The position numbers and the translations under genes are program-made. The notes beneath the pieces were generated by a model that ran no database searches, was not told the DNA's origin, and was given only the letters and a program-made list of their open reading frames with translations. Positions 39,701 through 48,527 of a stretch of 64,000 nt of DNA are shown here, piece by piece. The first letter of the stretch is position 1. Each line of letters starts with the position of its first letter. The stretch is from Desertimonas sp963732335 (GTDB lineage Bacteria; Actinomycetota; Acidimicrobiia; Acidimicrobiales; Ilumatobacteraceae). The stretch lies in the NCBI GenBank assembly GCA_963732335.1, contig CAVSZO010000039.1, positions 1 to 64,000 on the forward strand. The letters run 5' to 3'.

Positions 39701-40963
39701 GTCGTGCCGAGAGTGACCATGCCGGCGGCGACCGTGTGATTGGTCAACTCGTCGATGAGGACGAAGCTACCCGTCGAGCGACTGCGCCGGTAGTCGTCGA
39801 CGAAGACCGGCTCGGTCGTCAGCAACGTCACCAAGCCGACCTCGTTGAGCGCCAACTGGTCGGCCGGTCGGGCTGCCCCGAGCTGCCCGATGTCGATGCG
39901 GTGATGGACGTCGGTGACCATCGCCCGCACCGAGCGGGTCGTGTGCTTGAGCCGGTACGTGTGTCGCGGCGCCAGCGGGGCGCTGCCGTCGAGCCAGGCC
40001 AGGGTGGCAGTCAGCCGCTGCAACGCGTCCGGCGCATCCGCGGCATCGACGATGACGTCGCCACGGGAGACGTCGACGTCGTCGGCGAGAATCACGGTGA
40101 CGGCGCGCCCCTGAGCCGCCTCGGCGACCGGTCCGTCGGCAGTGTCGATGGCGGCAATCGTCGTGGCGATCCCCGAGGGCAACACGACGACGGCATCGCC
40201 GGTCCGCAGCGTGCCCGCCGCGACCGTGCCGGCGTAGCCGCGGTAGTCCCGGTGCTCGGCGCGCTGGGGGCGGATCACGTACTGCACGGGGAAGCGAGCG
40301 GCAGCGGCGGTGGCGCCGTCGACGGCGATGGTTTCGAGGTGGTGAAGCAACGTCGGGCCGCGGTACCAGGGCATCCGCTCCGAACGTTCGACGACGTTGT
40401 CCCCGGCCAGTGCGGAGATCGGCACGAACGTCACCTCCGTGAGGTCCAGGTCGAGTCCGGTCGCCAACTGGGCGAACTCTGTCGCGGATCGCGTCGAACC
40501 GGGCTTCAGCGTGATCGATGAGGTCCATCTTGTTGACGGCGACGACGAGGTGCGGGACCCGCAGCAACGACGTCAGCAGGGCGTGCCGGCGGGTCTGTTC
40601 GACGATCCCGTGACGGGCATCGACGAGGACGACTGCCAGATCGGCCCGCGACACGCCAGTGACCATGTTCCGCGTGTACTGGATGTGCCCCGGGCAATCG
40701 GCGATGACGAAGTCGCGGTGCGGCGTGGAGAAGTACCGGTACGCCACATCGATCGTGATGCCCTGCTCGCGCTCGGCGCGCAGGCCATCGGTGAGCAGCG
40801 CCAGATCGAGATAGTCGTTGCCTCTTCGCTTGCTGACCGCCTCGATGTGTTCGAGTTGGTCATCGAAGATCGACTTGGAGTCGTGGAGCAGGCGACCGAT
40901 CAGCGTCGACTTGCCGTCGTCGACGCTCCCAACTGTCGCGAAGTGCAGCGGCGGGGCAGTCAC
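39697..40963 (-). CDS. cysN: sulfate adenylyltransferase large subunit (one frameshift)
   Basis: CysN is the GTPase subunit of ATP sulfurylase. G1 'GSVDDGKSTLIGRLL', G2/G3 region 'EREQGITIDVAYRYF' and 'DCPGHIQYTRNM', and G4 'NKMDLIDH' are visible. The C-terminal beta-barrel domains follow ('GYAGTVAAGTLRTGDAVVVLPSG'). About 421 residues. Frame change near 40480. GTG 40963 starts 3 bases after the cysD stop. Works as a complex with CysD. Confidence 0.93.
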
Positions 40964-40966
40964 CGC

Positions 40967-41872
40967 TCAGAAATAGCCTTGGCGTTTGCGGTCTTCCATG
41001 CCGGCCTCGGAGATGCGGTCGTCGGCGCGGGTCGCGCCACGTTCGGTGATCCGGGCGACGGACGTCTCGGCGACGATGTCGGCCATTGTCGCCGCCGTCG
41101 ACTCGACCGCGGCGGTGCACGTGGCGTCGCCGATCGTGCGGAATCGCACGAATGCGCTGAACGGCGCCTCGCTGGGGCGGCGGGCGACGTGCTCGCTGAC
41201 GGCCATCAGCATCCCGTCGCGGCGGAACACCTCACGTTCGTGGGCGAAGTACAGCGCCGGCAGCTCGACGTCGCGCTCGGCAATGAACCGCCAGATGTCG
41301 AGCTCGGTCCAGTTCGACAGCGGGAACACCCGCACGTGCTCGCCGCGGTGGTGGTGGGTGTTGTACAGCCCCCACAACTCAGGTCGCTGGTTCTTCGGAT
41401 CCCACTGCCCGAACTCGTCGCGGTGCGACACGACCCGTTCCTTCGCCCTGGCGCGCTCTTCGTCGCGGCGAGCACCGCCGAACACCGCGTCGAAGCGGTG
41501 CTCGACGATGGCGTCGAGCAGCGTGACCGTCTGCAACACGTTGCGCGAGGCACCGATGCCGGTGACCTCACGCACCCGGCCGCGATCGATCGAGTCCTGC
41601 ACGGAGGCGACGATGAGGTCGACCTCGAACTGCTTGACGGTGCGATCGCGGAACTCGATGACCTCCTCGAAGTTGTGCCCTGTGTCGACGTGCATCACGG
41701 GGAACGGAATGCGGGCGGGGAAGAACGCCCGCTGGGCGAGGTGCAGCATCACCACGGAGTCCTTGCCGCCGGAGAACAGCAGGACCGGTCGCTCACACTC
41801 CGCGGCAACCTCGCGGATGATCGTGATCGCCTCGTCCTCGAGGCGGCCGGTGGGAACTGCCGTCGTGCCCAT
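40967..41872 (-). CDS. cysD: sulfate adenylyltransferase small subunit
   Basis: CysD adenylates sulfate to APS using its PP-loop 'PVLLFSGGKDSVVML'. 301 residues, intact. Other signatures are 'VMHVDTGHNFEEVIEFRD', 'FDAVFGGARRDEERARAKERV', 'PLSNWTELDIWRFIAERDVELP' and the C-terminal 'SEAGMEDRKRQGYF'. ATG 41872 ('MGTTAVPTGRLEDEAI') is preferred over an upstream in-frame TTG. First gene of the sulfate activation operon, sharing an AT-rich divergent promoter region with gpmA. Confidence 0.94.
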   Translation of the reverse strand: MGTTAVPTGRLEDEAITIIREVAAECERPVLLFSGGKDSVVMLHLAQRAFFPARIPFPVMHVDTGHNFEEVIEFRDRTVKQFEVDLIVASVQDSIDRGRVREVTGIGASRNVLQTVTLLDAIVEHRFDAVFGGARRDEERARAKERVVSHRDEFGQWDPKNQRPELWGLYNTHHHRGEHVRVFPLSNWTELDIWRFIAERDVELPALYFAHEREVFRRDGMLMAVSEHVARRPSEAPFSAFVRFRTIGDATCTAAVESTAATMADIVAETSVARITERGATRADDRISEAGMEDRKRQGYF

Positions 41873-41907
41873 CGCCGGCGACACTAGCTCAAATCCAAAC
41901 AATTCCG

Positions 41908-41913
41908 ATCATA
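41908..41913 (-). promoter_or_regulatory. -10 box TATGAT in the cysD/gpmA divergent region
   Basis: The gap 41873-41957 is distinctly AT-rich. On the reverse strand TATGAT is a good -10 hexamer 35 bases before the cysD ATG. No clear -35 or sulfur-regulator site is recognised. Confidence 0.4.
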
Positions 41914-41944
41914 GAAGTCATAATTCACACCCGATTGGCGCACG

Positions 41945-41950
41945 TACGAT
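41945..41950 (+). promoter_or_regulatory. -10 box of a probable leaderless promoter (gpmA)
   Basis: TACGAT is followed by exactly 7 bases and the ATG at 41958. Confidence 0.5.
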
Positions 41951-41957
41951 CGCTGGC

Positions 41958-42704
41958 ATGCCCGGAACGCTCGTCACCCTGCGCCACGGCCAGAGCACGT
42001 GGAACCTCGAGAACCTGTTCACCGGATGGCGCGATGTCCCGCTCACCGAGCAGGGTGAGGCCGAAGCGGTCGCTGCCGGCCGGTTGATGGCGGATGCTGG
42101 CCTGCGCTTCGACACGTCGCACACCTCGGTGCTCGTGCGGGCCGTCGCGACGCACAACCTCGCCCTCGCCGAGATGGGCCTGGAGTGGCTGCCGGTGCAG
42201 CGCCACTGGCGGCTCAACGAGCGCCACTACGGCGCCCTGCAGGGGCTCGACAAGAAACAGACCGCCGAACGGCACGGAGCTGAGCAGACACACCTGTGGC
42301 GCCGCAGCTTCGACGAGCCGCCTCCGCCGGTCGACACGAGTAGCCCGGAACATCCGGTGAACGACCGGCGCTACCGGCTCCTCCCCCGCGAAGTCCTGCC
42401 GGCCAGCGAGTGCCTCGCCGACGTCGTCGCCCGCGTCCTCCCCTACTGGCAGGACGTGATCGCCCCGCAGCTGCTGACCGGACTCGATGTCCTCGTCACC
42501 GCCCACGGCAACTCGTTGCGCGCCCTGCTGCTGCACCTCGAGGGCGTCTCCCGCGAGGAGATCCCCGAGGTCAACATCCCCACCGGTGTGCCCCGCCGCT
42601 ACGAGTTCGACGACACCCTCGCCGTGGTCTCCGCCGAATATCTCGGCGACCCCGCGGAGATCGCCGCCAAGGCCGCAGCGGTCGCCGCCCAGTCAAGCCT
42701 CTAG
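41958..42704 (+). CDS. gpmA: 2,3-bisphosphoglycerate-dependent phosphoglycerate mutase
   Basis: Interconverts 3- and 2-phosphoglycerate in glycolysis. 248 residues, intact. Catalytic 'LRHGQSTWNLENLFTGW' with the phosphorylated His, 'RHWRLNERHYGALQGLDKKQTAERHG', 'PPPPVD' and the second active-site His in 'VLVTAHGNSLRALLLHLEG' are all present. It is monocistronic, convergent with paaE 16 bases away. Confidence 0.95.
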   Translation: MPGTLVTLRHGQSTWNLENLFTGWRDVPLTEQGEAEAVAAGRLMADAGLRFDTSHTSVLVRAVATHNLALAEMGLEWLPVQRHWRLNERHYGALQGLDKKQTAERHGAEQTHLWRRSFDEPPPPVDTSSPEHPVNDRRYRLLPREVLPASECLADVVARVLPYWQDVIAPQLLTGLDVLVTAHGNSLRALLLHLEGVSREEIPEVNIPTGVPRRYEFDDTLAVVSAEYLGDPAEIAAKAAAVAAQSSL

Positions 42705-42720
42705 GTGCGAAGCGAAACCC

Positions 42721-43785
42721 TCAGGTGTCGAAGTCGACCGTCACGTCGCCGCGGTTGGCGTAGGACTGGCAGGTGAGGACGAAGCCGGCGGCGAGCTCGG
42801 CGGGGTCGAGGGCGAAGTTGCGGCGGAGGTCGACCTCGCCGGCGACGACACGGGCCCGGCACGTGCCACACACCCCGCCCTTGCAGGCGAACGGCAGGTC
42901 CGTGCGGACTCTCTGGGCGCCGTCGAGGATGGAGACGTCGTGGGCCAGCGGGACCGTCGTGCGACGGCCGTCGAGGACGATCGACACGTCACTCGTCGAC
43001 GCATCGATCGCCGGCTCGACGTGTTCGGCCGGTGGGGGGGCGGTGTCCTCGACGTAGAACAGCTCACGGTGCACTCGTTCGGGCGGGACGCCGAGCTCGC
43101 CGAGCACCTGCTGGGCATCGACGATCATCCCGTACGGCCCGCACAGCCACCAGTGATCGGCGTCGGCGACCGACACCAGCGCCGGCAGGAGCCTGCGCAG
43201 TTTGGCGGCGTCGAGGCGGCCGCTGAACAGCTCGGGCTGGCGTGGCTCCCGCGACAGCACGTGGATCAACTCGACCCTGGTGGGCGCCCGATCCTTGAGG
43301 TCGGCGAGCTCGTCGGCGAACATCACCGTGTCCGTGCGGCGGTTGCCGTAGAGCACCGTCACCCGGCAACCGGGATTGGCGAGTACCGACCAGATGATCG
43401 ACAGCGCCGGCGTGATGCCAGAGCCGGCGACGATGAGCACGTGGTGGGCAGCCCGGTCGACGTCAGGTGTGAACGTGCCGCTCGGCGGCTGCACCTCGAT
43501 GCGGTCGCCCGCTCGCACGCGACGCACCAGCCACGACGACACCGCTCCGTTGGGAACCTCCCGCACGCCGATCCGCGGCGGCGCCCCGGCCGGGGCGCAG
43601 ATCGAGTACGAGCGGCGCTGCTCGGCGCCGTCCACCGTGCGACGCAACGTGACCGACTGACCCGGCCGGAAGGCGAACTCGTCTTTGAGCTCGGCCGGGA
43701 CATCGAACGTGATGGCCACAGCGTCGTCGCACAACTCGGTGATCTCGGCGACGGCGAGCGGATGGAAGGTGCGGCGCGACGTCAT
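42721..43785 (-). CDS. paaE: phenylacetyl-CoA epoxidase reductase subunit PaaE
   Basis: Moves electrons from NAD(P)H to the PaaA di-iron centre. 354 residues, intact. FAD-binding 'RRSYSICAPAG', NAD domain 'VLIVAGSGITPALSII', then a C-terminal plant-type ferredoxin with 'CKGGVCGTCRARVVAG' and a fourth Cys in 'VLTCQSY'. ATG 43785 is 4 bases after the paaD stop. Last gene of the epoxidase operon. Confidence 0.94.
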   Translation of the reverse strand: MTSRRTFHPLAVAEITELCDDAVAITFDVPAELKDEFAFRPGQSVTLRRTVDGAEQRRSYSICAPAGAPPRIGVREVPNGAVSSWLVRRVRAGDRIEVQPPSGTFTPDVDRAAHHVLIVAGSGITPALSIIWSVLANPGCRVTVLYGNRRTDTVMFADELADLKDRAPTRVELIHVLSREPRQPELFSGRLDAAKLRRLLPALVSVADADHWWLCGPYGMIVDAQQVLGELGVPPERVHRELFYVEDTAPPPAEHVEPAIDASTSDVSIVLDGRRTTVPLAHDVSILDGAQRVRTDLPFACKGGVCGTCRARVVAGEVDLRRNFALDPAELAAGFVLTCQSYANRGDVTVDFDT

Positions 43786-43789
43786 CCCG

Positions 43790-44302
43790 TCACAGCGCCT
43801 TGAAGTGCTCGAACGGCTCCGCGCACGCCCGGCAGCGGTGCAGCGACTTGCACGCCGTCGCTCCGAAACGCGACGTCTCCTCGGTGTCGGTGGATCCGCA
43901 ACGGGGGCAGTGAACGCCCGGCGCCACGGGTCGCAAGGTGATCGGGATCGGCTCATTCGCCGCCGGGGCATGCGGGGCAGGCCCCGGAGGGACGATGCCC
44001 GCAGCGGCGAGCTTGCGGCGCCCTGAGGCGGTGATCCGGTCGGTACTCCACGCCGGCGTCAGCCGGACACGGACGTCGACATCGTCGAAGCCGGCGCGGC
44101 GCAGGGCCGCCACGACGTCGTCGCGCATCACGTCCATTGCGGGACAGCCGGTGTAGGTCGGCGTCAGACCGACGACGACGGTGCCACCGTCTTCGGTGGT
44201 GACGTCGCCGAGCACACCGAGCTCGTCGAGGGTGAGCAGCGGTAGTTCCGGGTCGGTCACCGCAGCCACGACGACCCGTGGATCGACGAGTCCCGTCACC
44301 AC
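43790..44302 (-). CDS. paaD: phenylacetyl-CoA epoxidase assembly protein PaaD
   Basis: 170 residues, intact. An N-terminal DUF59 (MIP18-like) domain with 'DPELPLLTLDELGVLGDV' and 'TPTYTGCPAMDVMRDDVV'. A C-terminal zinc-ribbon-like region has 'CPRCGSTDTEETSRFG' and 'CKSLHRCRACAEPFEHFK'. PaaD is thought to aid metal-centre maturation of the epoxidase. GTG 44302 overlaps the paaC stop; GTG 44299 is equally possible and would give a GTGA overlap. Confidence 0.92.
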   Translation of the reverse strand: MVTGLVDPRVVVAAVTDPELPLLTLDELGVLGDVTTEDGGTVVVGLTPTYTGCPAMDVMRDDVVAALRRAGFDDVDVRVRLTPAWSTDRITASGRRKLAAAGIVPPGPAPHAPAANEPIPITLRPVAPGVHCPRCGSTDTEETSRFGATACKSLHRCRACAEPFEHFKAL

Positions 44303-45171
44303 GTTGCCTCTGGATCGGCGCGGGCGAGTACCTGCAGCTCGGCGAGCAGCGTGCCCAACGCCGCCGTGTGCCTGCCGTCGCGTCCCAGTGGACCCATCGA
44401 CTCAGCGAAATCAGGTACCCGAAGCGAGGCAGCCCCGAACACGGTCGCGATCACGCTGTCGAACTCGTCGCCCAACGCGCCAGGATCGACCGCGACGCCC
44501 GCCCCGACGAGGCGTCCTTCGACGTCGCTTGCGGTGAACAGTTCTGCGGTGTGTGGCCACAGGGCGTCGAGCGCAGCATTCATGCGCGAGTGGGACTCCG
44601 CCGTGCCGTCACCGAGGCGGACCGCCCATTGCGCCGCGTAGTCGCGGTGATAGGTGACTTCCTTGACGCCCTTGGCGGCGATCGCCGCCAGCACCGGATC
44701 GACCGACGCGGTGAGACGCTGTAGCAGCGCCAGCCGCCACGTAGCGAACACGAGCAGGCGCACGATGCACTCGGCGAAGTCGCCGTCGTCGATCTCGACC
44801 AGCCGGACATTGCGGAACTCGGCCTCGTCGCGGAAGTAGGCGAAGGTGTCCTCACTGCGGTCGCTGCCATCGGCCGAGCCGGCGCGGGTCAGCAACAGCC
44901 GGGCCTGGCCGAGCAGGTCGAGGGCGATGTTGGCGATGGCGACCTCGTCCTCCAGCGTCGGGGCATTCGTGCACCACTGTTGGAGGCGATGCGACAGGAC
45001 CAGGGCGTCATCACCGAGCATCAGGCAATAGGCGGCGAGGTCTTCGCCGCTGACGCCCTCGGGCACGGCAGTGTCGACACCGGCGAGCGGGTCGGCGAAG
45101 CCCGTGCCAAATGCCCAGCGCGGGTCGTTGTCCTCGATGAGCGCCTCATAGGCGTTGTCGAACCCCATCAC
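44296..45171 (-). CDS. paaC: phenylacetyl-CoA epoxidase structural subunit PaaC
   Basis: 291 residues, intact, ferritin-like helical bundle related to PaaA but without a catalytic iron site; it pairs with PaaA. 'AYCLMLGDDALVLSHRLQQWCTNAPTLEDEVAIANIALDLLGQARLLL' and 'KGVKEVTYHRDYAAQWAVRLGDGTAESHSRM' are diagnostic. The start overlaps the paaB stop (ATGA). Confidence 0.95.
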   Translation of the reverse strand: MMGFDNAYEALIEDNDPRWAFGTGFADPLAGVDTAVPEGVSGEDLAAYCLMLGDDALVLSHRLQQWCTNAPTLEDEVAIANIALDLLGQARLLLTRAGSADGSDRSEDTFAYFRDEAEFRNVRLVEIDDGDFAECIVRLLVFATWRLALLQRLTASVDPVLAAIAAKGVKEVTYHRDYAAQWAVRLGDGTAESHSRMNAALDALWPHTAELFTASDVEGRLVGAGVAVDPGALGDEFDSVIATVFGAASLRVPDFAESMGPLGRDGRHTAALGTLLAELQVLARADPEATW

Positions 45172-45506
45172 ATGTGCGGGACGTCGTCGGGGATCTCGTA
45201 GAACGTCGGGTGGCGATACACCTTGTCGCCGCTCGGGGCGAAGAAGGGGTCCTTCTCGTCCGGGCTGGACGCGGTGATCGCGCTGCTGGCCACCACCCAG
45301 ATGCTCACGCCCTCGTTGCGCCGGGTGTAGAGGTCGCGGGCGTTGCGCAGGGCCATCTCGTCGTCGGTTGCGTGGAGCGATCCGACGTGCACGTGGTTGA
45401 GACCCCGCTTCGTGCGGACAAAGACCTCATAAAGGCGTTCCCCGGCCACGCAGGCCGCTGCTGGCCGCTCGCTCGCTGGCGCTCGCTCGCTCGCATCCTT
45501 TGACAT
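45168..45506 (-). CDS. paaB: phenylacetyl-CoA epoxidase subunit PaaB, extended N-terminus
   Basis: 112 residues, intact. The core 'LYEVFVRTKRGLNHVHVGSLHATDDEMALRNARDLYTRRNEG' is PaaB, a small bridging subunit of the epoxidase. The first 23 or so residues ('SKDASERAPASERPAAACV') are not usual for the family and are encoded by a GAGCGAGCG simple repeat. The repeat may have lengthened the protein, or the true start lies downstream. GGGGGA precedes ATG 45506 by 3-4 bases. Confidence 0.9.
   Translation of the reverse strand: MSKDASERAPASERPAAACVAGERLYEVFVRTKRGLNHVHVGSLHATDDEMALRNARDLYTRRNEGVSIWVVASSAITASSPDEKDPFFAPSGDKVYRHPTFYEIPDDVPHM
45463..45495. repeat. CTCGCTCG simple repeat inside the paaB start region
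   Basis: A run of CGCTCGCTCGCTGG and GCGCTCGCTCGCTCGC units codes for the unusual PaaB N-terminus. It resembles the intergenic run at 15428-15460 and may be a family of small dispersed repeats. Confidence 0.5.
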
Positions 45507-45519
45507 TGTTCCCCCGCTG

Positions 45520-46464
45520 TCACTCACGCTCACCGACCTGGGCCTTCCGCGCGTGGACGGCGGCTGCCTCGCGCACCCAGGCACCGTCGTCCCGGGCGGC
45601 GTGGAGGTGGGCGATCCGCTCGGCGTTGCACGGCCCCTCGCCGGCGATGACCCGTTTCAACTCCGACCAATCGGGCTCGCCGAAGTCGTAGTGCTGGCGC
45701 TCGTCGTTCCAGCGCAGCTGCCTGTCTGGCAGAGTCACGCCGAGGACGTCGGCTTGTGGCACGGTCATGTCGACGAAGCGCTGGCGCAACTCGTCGTTGG
45801 TGTGCCGTTTGATCTTCCAGGCCATCGACCGGGCGGTGTTCGGCGAGTCGTAGTCGGGCGGGCCGAACATCATCAGCGCCGGCCACCACCACCGGTCGGT
45901 GGCGTCCTGGACCATCCGCCGCTGCCCCTCCGTGCCACCCATCATCGTCAGCAACAGCTCGTAGCCCTGGCGCTGATGGAACGACTCCTCCTTGCAGATG
46001 CGAATCATCGCCCGGGCATATGGTCCGTACGAGCTGCGACACAGCGGCACCTGATTGCAGATCGCCGCCCCGTCGACGAGCCAGCCGATCACACCGACGT
46101 CGGCGAAGCTCAGCGTCGGGTAGTTGAAGATCGACGAATACTTCTGCGTGCCGTCGAGCAGCCGCTCGATGAGGTCACCGCGGTCGGCGCCCAGGGTCTC
46201 CGCCGCCGAGTACAGGTACAGGCCGTGACCGGCTTCGTCCTGCACCTTGGCGAGGAGGATCGCCTTGCGTCGCAGCGACGGAGCGCGAGTGATCCACATC
46301 CCTTCCGGCTGCATGCCGATGATCTCGGAGTGGGCGTGCTGAGCGATCTGGCGGATCAGCGTGCTGCGGTAGGCATCGGGCAGCCAGTCGCGCGGTTCGA
46401 GCCTCTGATCGCGCGCCAGGACGTCCTCGAAGTGCGCCTGGAGGTCGGCTGTCAGTGCAGTCAT
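45520..46464 (-). CDS. paaA: phenylacetyl-CoA 1,2-epoxidase catalytic subunit PaaA
   Basis: Oxygenase that epoxidises the ring of phenylacetyl-CoA. 314 residues, intact. Iron ligands are visible in 'KVQDEAGHGLYLYSAAETLG' and 'RICKEESFHQRQGYELL'. 'SRLTGIQRQAAQHA'-like N-terminal helices are present as 'STLIRQIAQHAHSEIIGMQPEG'. It overlaps the MaoC gene stop (ATGA) and is followed by paaB 13 bases later. Confidence 0.96.
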   Translation of the reverse strand: MTALTADLQAHFEDVLARDQRLEPRDWLPDAYRSTLIRQIAQHAHSEIIGMQPEGMWITRAPSLRRKAILLAKVQDEAGHGLYLYSAAETLGADRGDLIERLLDGTQKYSSIFNYPTLSFADVGVIGWLVDGAAICNQVPLCRSSYGPYARAMIRICKEESFHQRQGYELLLTMMGGTEGQRRMVQDATDRWWWPALMMFGPPDYDSPNTARSMAWKIKRHTNDELRQRFVDMTVPQADVLGVTLPDRQLRWNDERQHYDFGEPDWSELKRVIAGEGPCNAERIAHLHAARDDGAWVREAAAVHARKAQVGERE

Positions 46465-46915
46465 CCGTCCACTCCTTGGCGACGAGCGTGAGCAGTTGGT
46501 AGCTGGCCACCGCCTCGTCGTCCTGGTTGGTGACGACCACGTCCCAACGGACGTCGCCGTAGTCGACGCCGTCTCGGGGCGTGATCTGGGCGGCGGTCAG
46601 CGAGACGGTGAGCTCGTCCCCGGGACGCACGGGAGCCCGGAAGCGCAGCTTGTCCAATCCGTAGTTGGCCAGCACCGGGCCGGGTTCCGGCGAGACGAAC
46701 AATCCTGCGGCGAACGCCAGCACGAGGTAGCCATGGGCGACGATCCCCCCGAACAACGGGTTGGCGGCGGCTGCCTCCTCGTCGGTATGGGCGTAGAACG
46801 TGTCGCCGGTGAACTCGGCGAAGTGCTCGATATCGGCTCTCGTGACGGTCCGCGGTCCAGCGGTGACGGAGTCGCCGATCTGCAGCTCGGCGAGCGACTT
46901 GCGGAACGGGTGCAC
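46461..46915 (-). CDS. MaoC-like dehydratase/hydratase (one frameshift at the end)
   Basis: About 150 residues with one hotdog domain: 'FTGDTFYAHTDEEAAAANPLFGGIVAHGYLVLAFAAGLFV' carries the catalytic D-x4-H of R-hydratases. 'VLANYGLDKLRFRAPVRPGDEL' matches the C-terminal half of PaaZ. It may be the separate hydratase acting on the oxepin-CoA intermediate (inference). Frame change near 46475; the stop at 46461 overlaps paaA. GTG 46915 has GGGAGG 4 bases upstream; GTG 46927 is an alternative. First gene of the paa operon. Confidence 0.83.
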
Positions 46916-46929
46916 GGTGCCTCCCACTA

Positions 46930-46953
46930 TTTACCGACCAACCGTTCGGTAAA
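46930..46953. promoter_or_regulatory. TetR-type operator between the divergent paa units
   Basis: TTTACCGA-N8-TCGGTAAA is a perfect 8-bp inverted repeat. It sits in the short gap between the maoC-paaABCDE operon and the divergent paaG-tetR genes, overlapping any promoter for either. Its form is that of TetR-family operators, and a TetR gene is 0.8 kb away, so it is the probable PaaR-like binding site. Confidence 0.7.
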
Positions 46954-46962
46954 TCATAGGAT

Positions 46963-47775
46963 GTGGCCGTGGCCGAAGGAAGTGCGTCGGCGCCGGTTCT
47001 CCTGATCGAGCGCGCCGGAGCTGTCGCCACGATCACCCTCAACCGACCCGACCGCGGCAACGCCCTGACCACGACGATGAAGTCCGAGCTGCTCGACGCG
47101 CTCACGCACGCAGGCGACGACGCCGGTGTTCGTGCCGTCGTGCTGACCGGAGCGGGCACCGCCTTCTGCGCCGGCCAGGACCTTGCCGAGCACGCCGCCG
47201 CCCTCGACCACGATCCGGCGTCGGCGTTCGCGACGATCGAGCGGCACTACGCGCCGATCGTCGTGACGTTGACGACGATGCCGAAACCGGTGCTGGCAGC
47301 GATCAACGGAACGTGCGTGGGCGCCGGGCTCGCATTGGCCTTGGCGTGCGACCTACGCATCGCCGCCGCCGGCGCACGCCTGGCAACGGCGTTCACGGCG
47401 ATCGGGCTGACGTGCGATTCAGCGCTCTCGGCCACCCTTGTGCGCGCCGTCGGGGCCGCCCGGGCGAGCGAGCTGATCCTCCTCGGCGAGCCGTTCACCG
47501 CCGAGCAGGCCGCCGAGTGGGGCGTTGTCTCGCGGGTGGTCGACGCGGCTGAGCTCGCCCGTGCCGCCGCCGAGCTGGGTGCCCGTCTCGCCGCCGGGCC
47601 GACGCTGTCCTACGCCGAGTCGAAACGGCTGATCAGCGCCGCCGTTGAGCCGCCGCTCGGAGACGTGCTGGCGGCCGAGGCGGCGGCCCAGAGCCGCCTC
47701 GGGCAGAGCCGCGACCACGCCGACGCCGTCGCCGCCTTCCTCGCCAAGCGCAAACCAGAATTTCACGGTCGCTGA
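46963..47775 (+). CDS. paaG: enoyl-CoA hydratase/isomerase, PaaG-like
   Basis: 270 residues, intact, crotonase fold. Oxyanion-hole segments 'GAGTAFCAGQDLAEHAA' and 'AAINGTCVGAGLALALACDLRIAA' are present. 'FCAGQDL' and 'LGQSRDHADAVAAFLAKRKPEFHGR' fit PaaG, the isomerase turning ring-1,2-epoxyphenylacetyl-CoA into oxepin-CoA, consistent with its place next to paaABCDE. GTG 46963 is used; GTG 46969 is possible and would lie 6 bases after TAGGAT (leaderless). Confidence 0.85.
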   Translation: MAVAEGSASAPVLLIERAGAVATITLNRPDRGNALTTTMKSELLDALTHAGDDAGVRAVVLTGAGTAFCAGQDLAEHAAALDHDPASAFATIERHYAPIVVTLTTMPKPVLAAINGTCVGAGLALALACDLRIAAAGARLATAFTAIGLTCDSALSATLVRAVGAARASELILLGEPFTAEQAAEWGVVSRVVDAAELARAAAELGARLAAGPTLSYAESKRLISAAVEPPLGDVLAAEAAAQSRLGQSRDHADAVAAFLAKRKPEFHGR

Positions 47776-47781
47776 GCAACG

Positions 47782-48447
47782 ATGACAGCCGCCACTCGCA
47801 ACAGCCACGGCCCGGTGACCGTGGCGGCGGCGGCCGATCCGCCGCGCCGCCGCGGCCGCCCCGGCTACGACCTCGACGGCCTCATCGACGTTGTCGTCGA
47901 CGTGTTCAACGAGCGGGGCTACGACGGCACGCGGATGGAGCATCTCGCCGAGCGCCTCGGCATCAGCAAGTCGGCGATCTATCACCACGTCGCCGGCAAG
48001 GAAGAACTGCTGCGGCTCGCTCTCGACCACGCCCTCGATGGGTTGTTCGCCGTCGTCGAGGACGTCACTTCCAGCGACGATCCTCCCGTCGAGCAGCTGG
48101 AACGACTGGTTCGCGGGAGCATCGACGTGCTCAGCCAGCGACTGCCGTACGTCACGCTGCTCCTTCGCGTCCACGGCAACTCGGAGGTCGAGCGCTCTGC
48201 GATCGCCCGCCGACGCCAGTTCGACCACCTCGTCGCCGACCTCGTGGCCCGGGCCATCGACGACGGCGATCTGCGCCCTGACGTCGATCCGGCGATCACC
48301 AGCCGGTTGTTGTTCGGCATGGTCAACTCGCTGGTCGAGTGGTACCGACCCCGCAGCGGCGACGACCAGGCGCCAATCGCCGACGCAGTCGTCCGTACCG
48401 CCTTCGAAGGGATCCGGGCAAACGCTCAACCAACCACGCCGGCGTGA
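47782..48447 (+). CDS. TetR family regulator, probable phenylacetate repressor
   Basis: 221 residues, intact. The N-terminal helix-turn-helix 'VVVDVFNERGYDGTRMEHLAERLGISKSAIYHHVAGKEELL' is preceded by a basic 'PPRRRGRPGYD'. The C-terminal ligand domain is all-helical. It lies 6 bases after the paaG-like gene in one operon. Position and the palindrome at 46930 point to control of the paa genes with a phenylacetyl-CoA-type inducer (inference). Confidence 0.88.
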   Translation: MTAATRNSHGPVTVAAAADPPRRRGRPGYDLDGLIDVVVDVFNERGYDGTRMEHLAERLGISKSAIYHHVAGKEELLRLALDHALDGLFAVVEDVTSSDDPPVEQLERLVRGSIDVLSQRLPYVTLLLRVHGNSEVERSAIARRRQFDHLVADLVARAIDDGDLRPDVDPAITSRLLFGMVNSLVEWYRPRSGDDQAPIADAVVRTAFEGIRANAQPTTPA

Positions 48448-48514
48448 TCAGGTTCGGTGGATTTCTTGGACGTATCTGAGACGGCGCAGGGTCGGCCGTT
48501 GGACAGGTAAGGCG

Positions 48515-48520
48515 TAACGT
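48515..48520 (+). promoter_or_regulatory. -10 box of a probable leaderless promoter
   Basis: TAACGT is followed by 7 bases and ATG 48528. Confidence 0.45.
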
Positions 48521-48527
48521 CGGCTCC

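Noticed and set aside
41873..41902. Upstream TTG start extending CysD by ten residues
   Set aside because: The extension 'FGFELVSPA' is not typical of CysD and lies in the AT-rich promoter region; ATG 41872 gives the family start.
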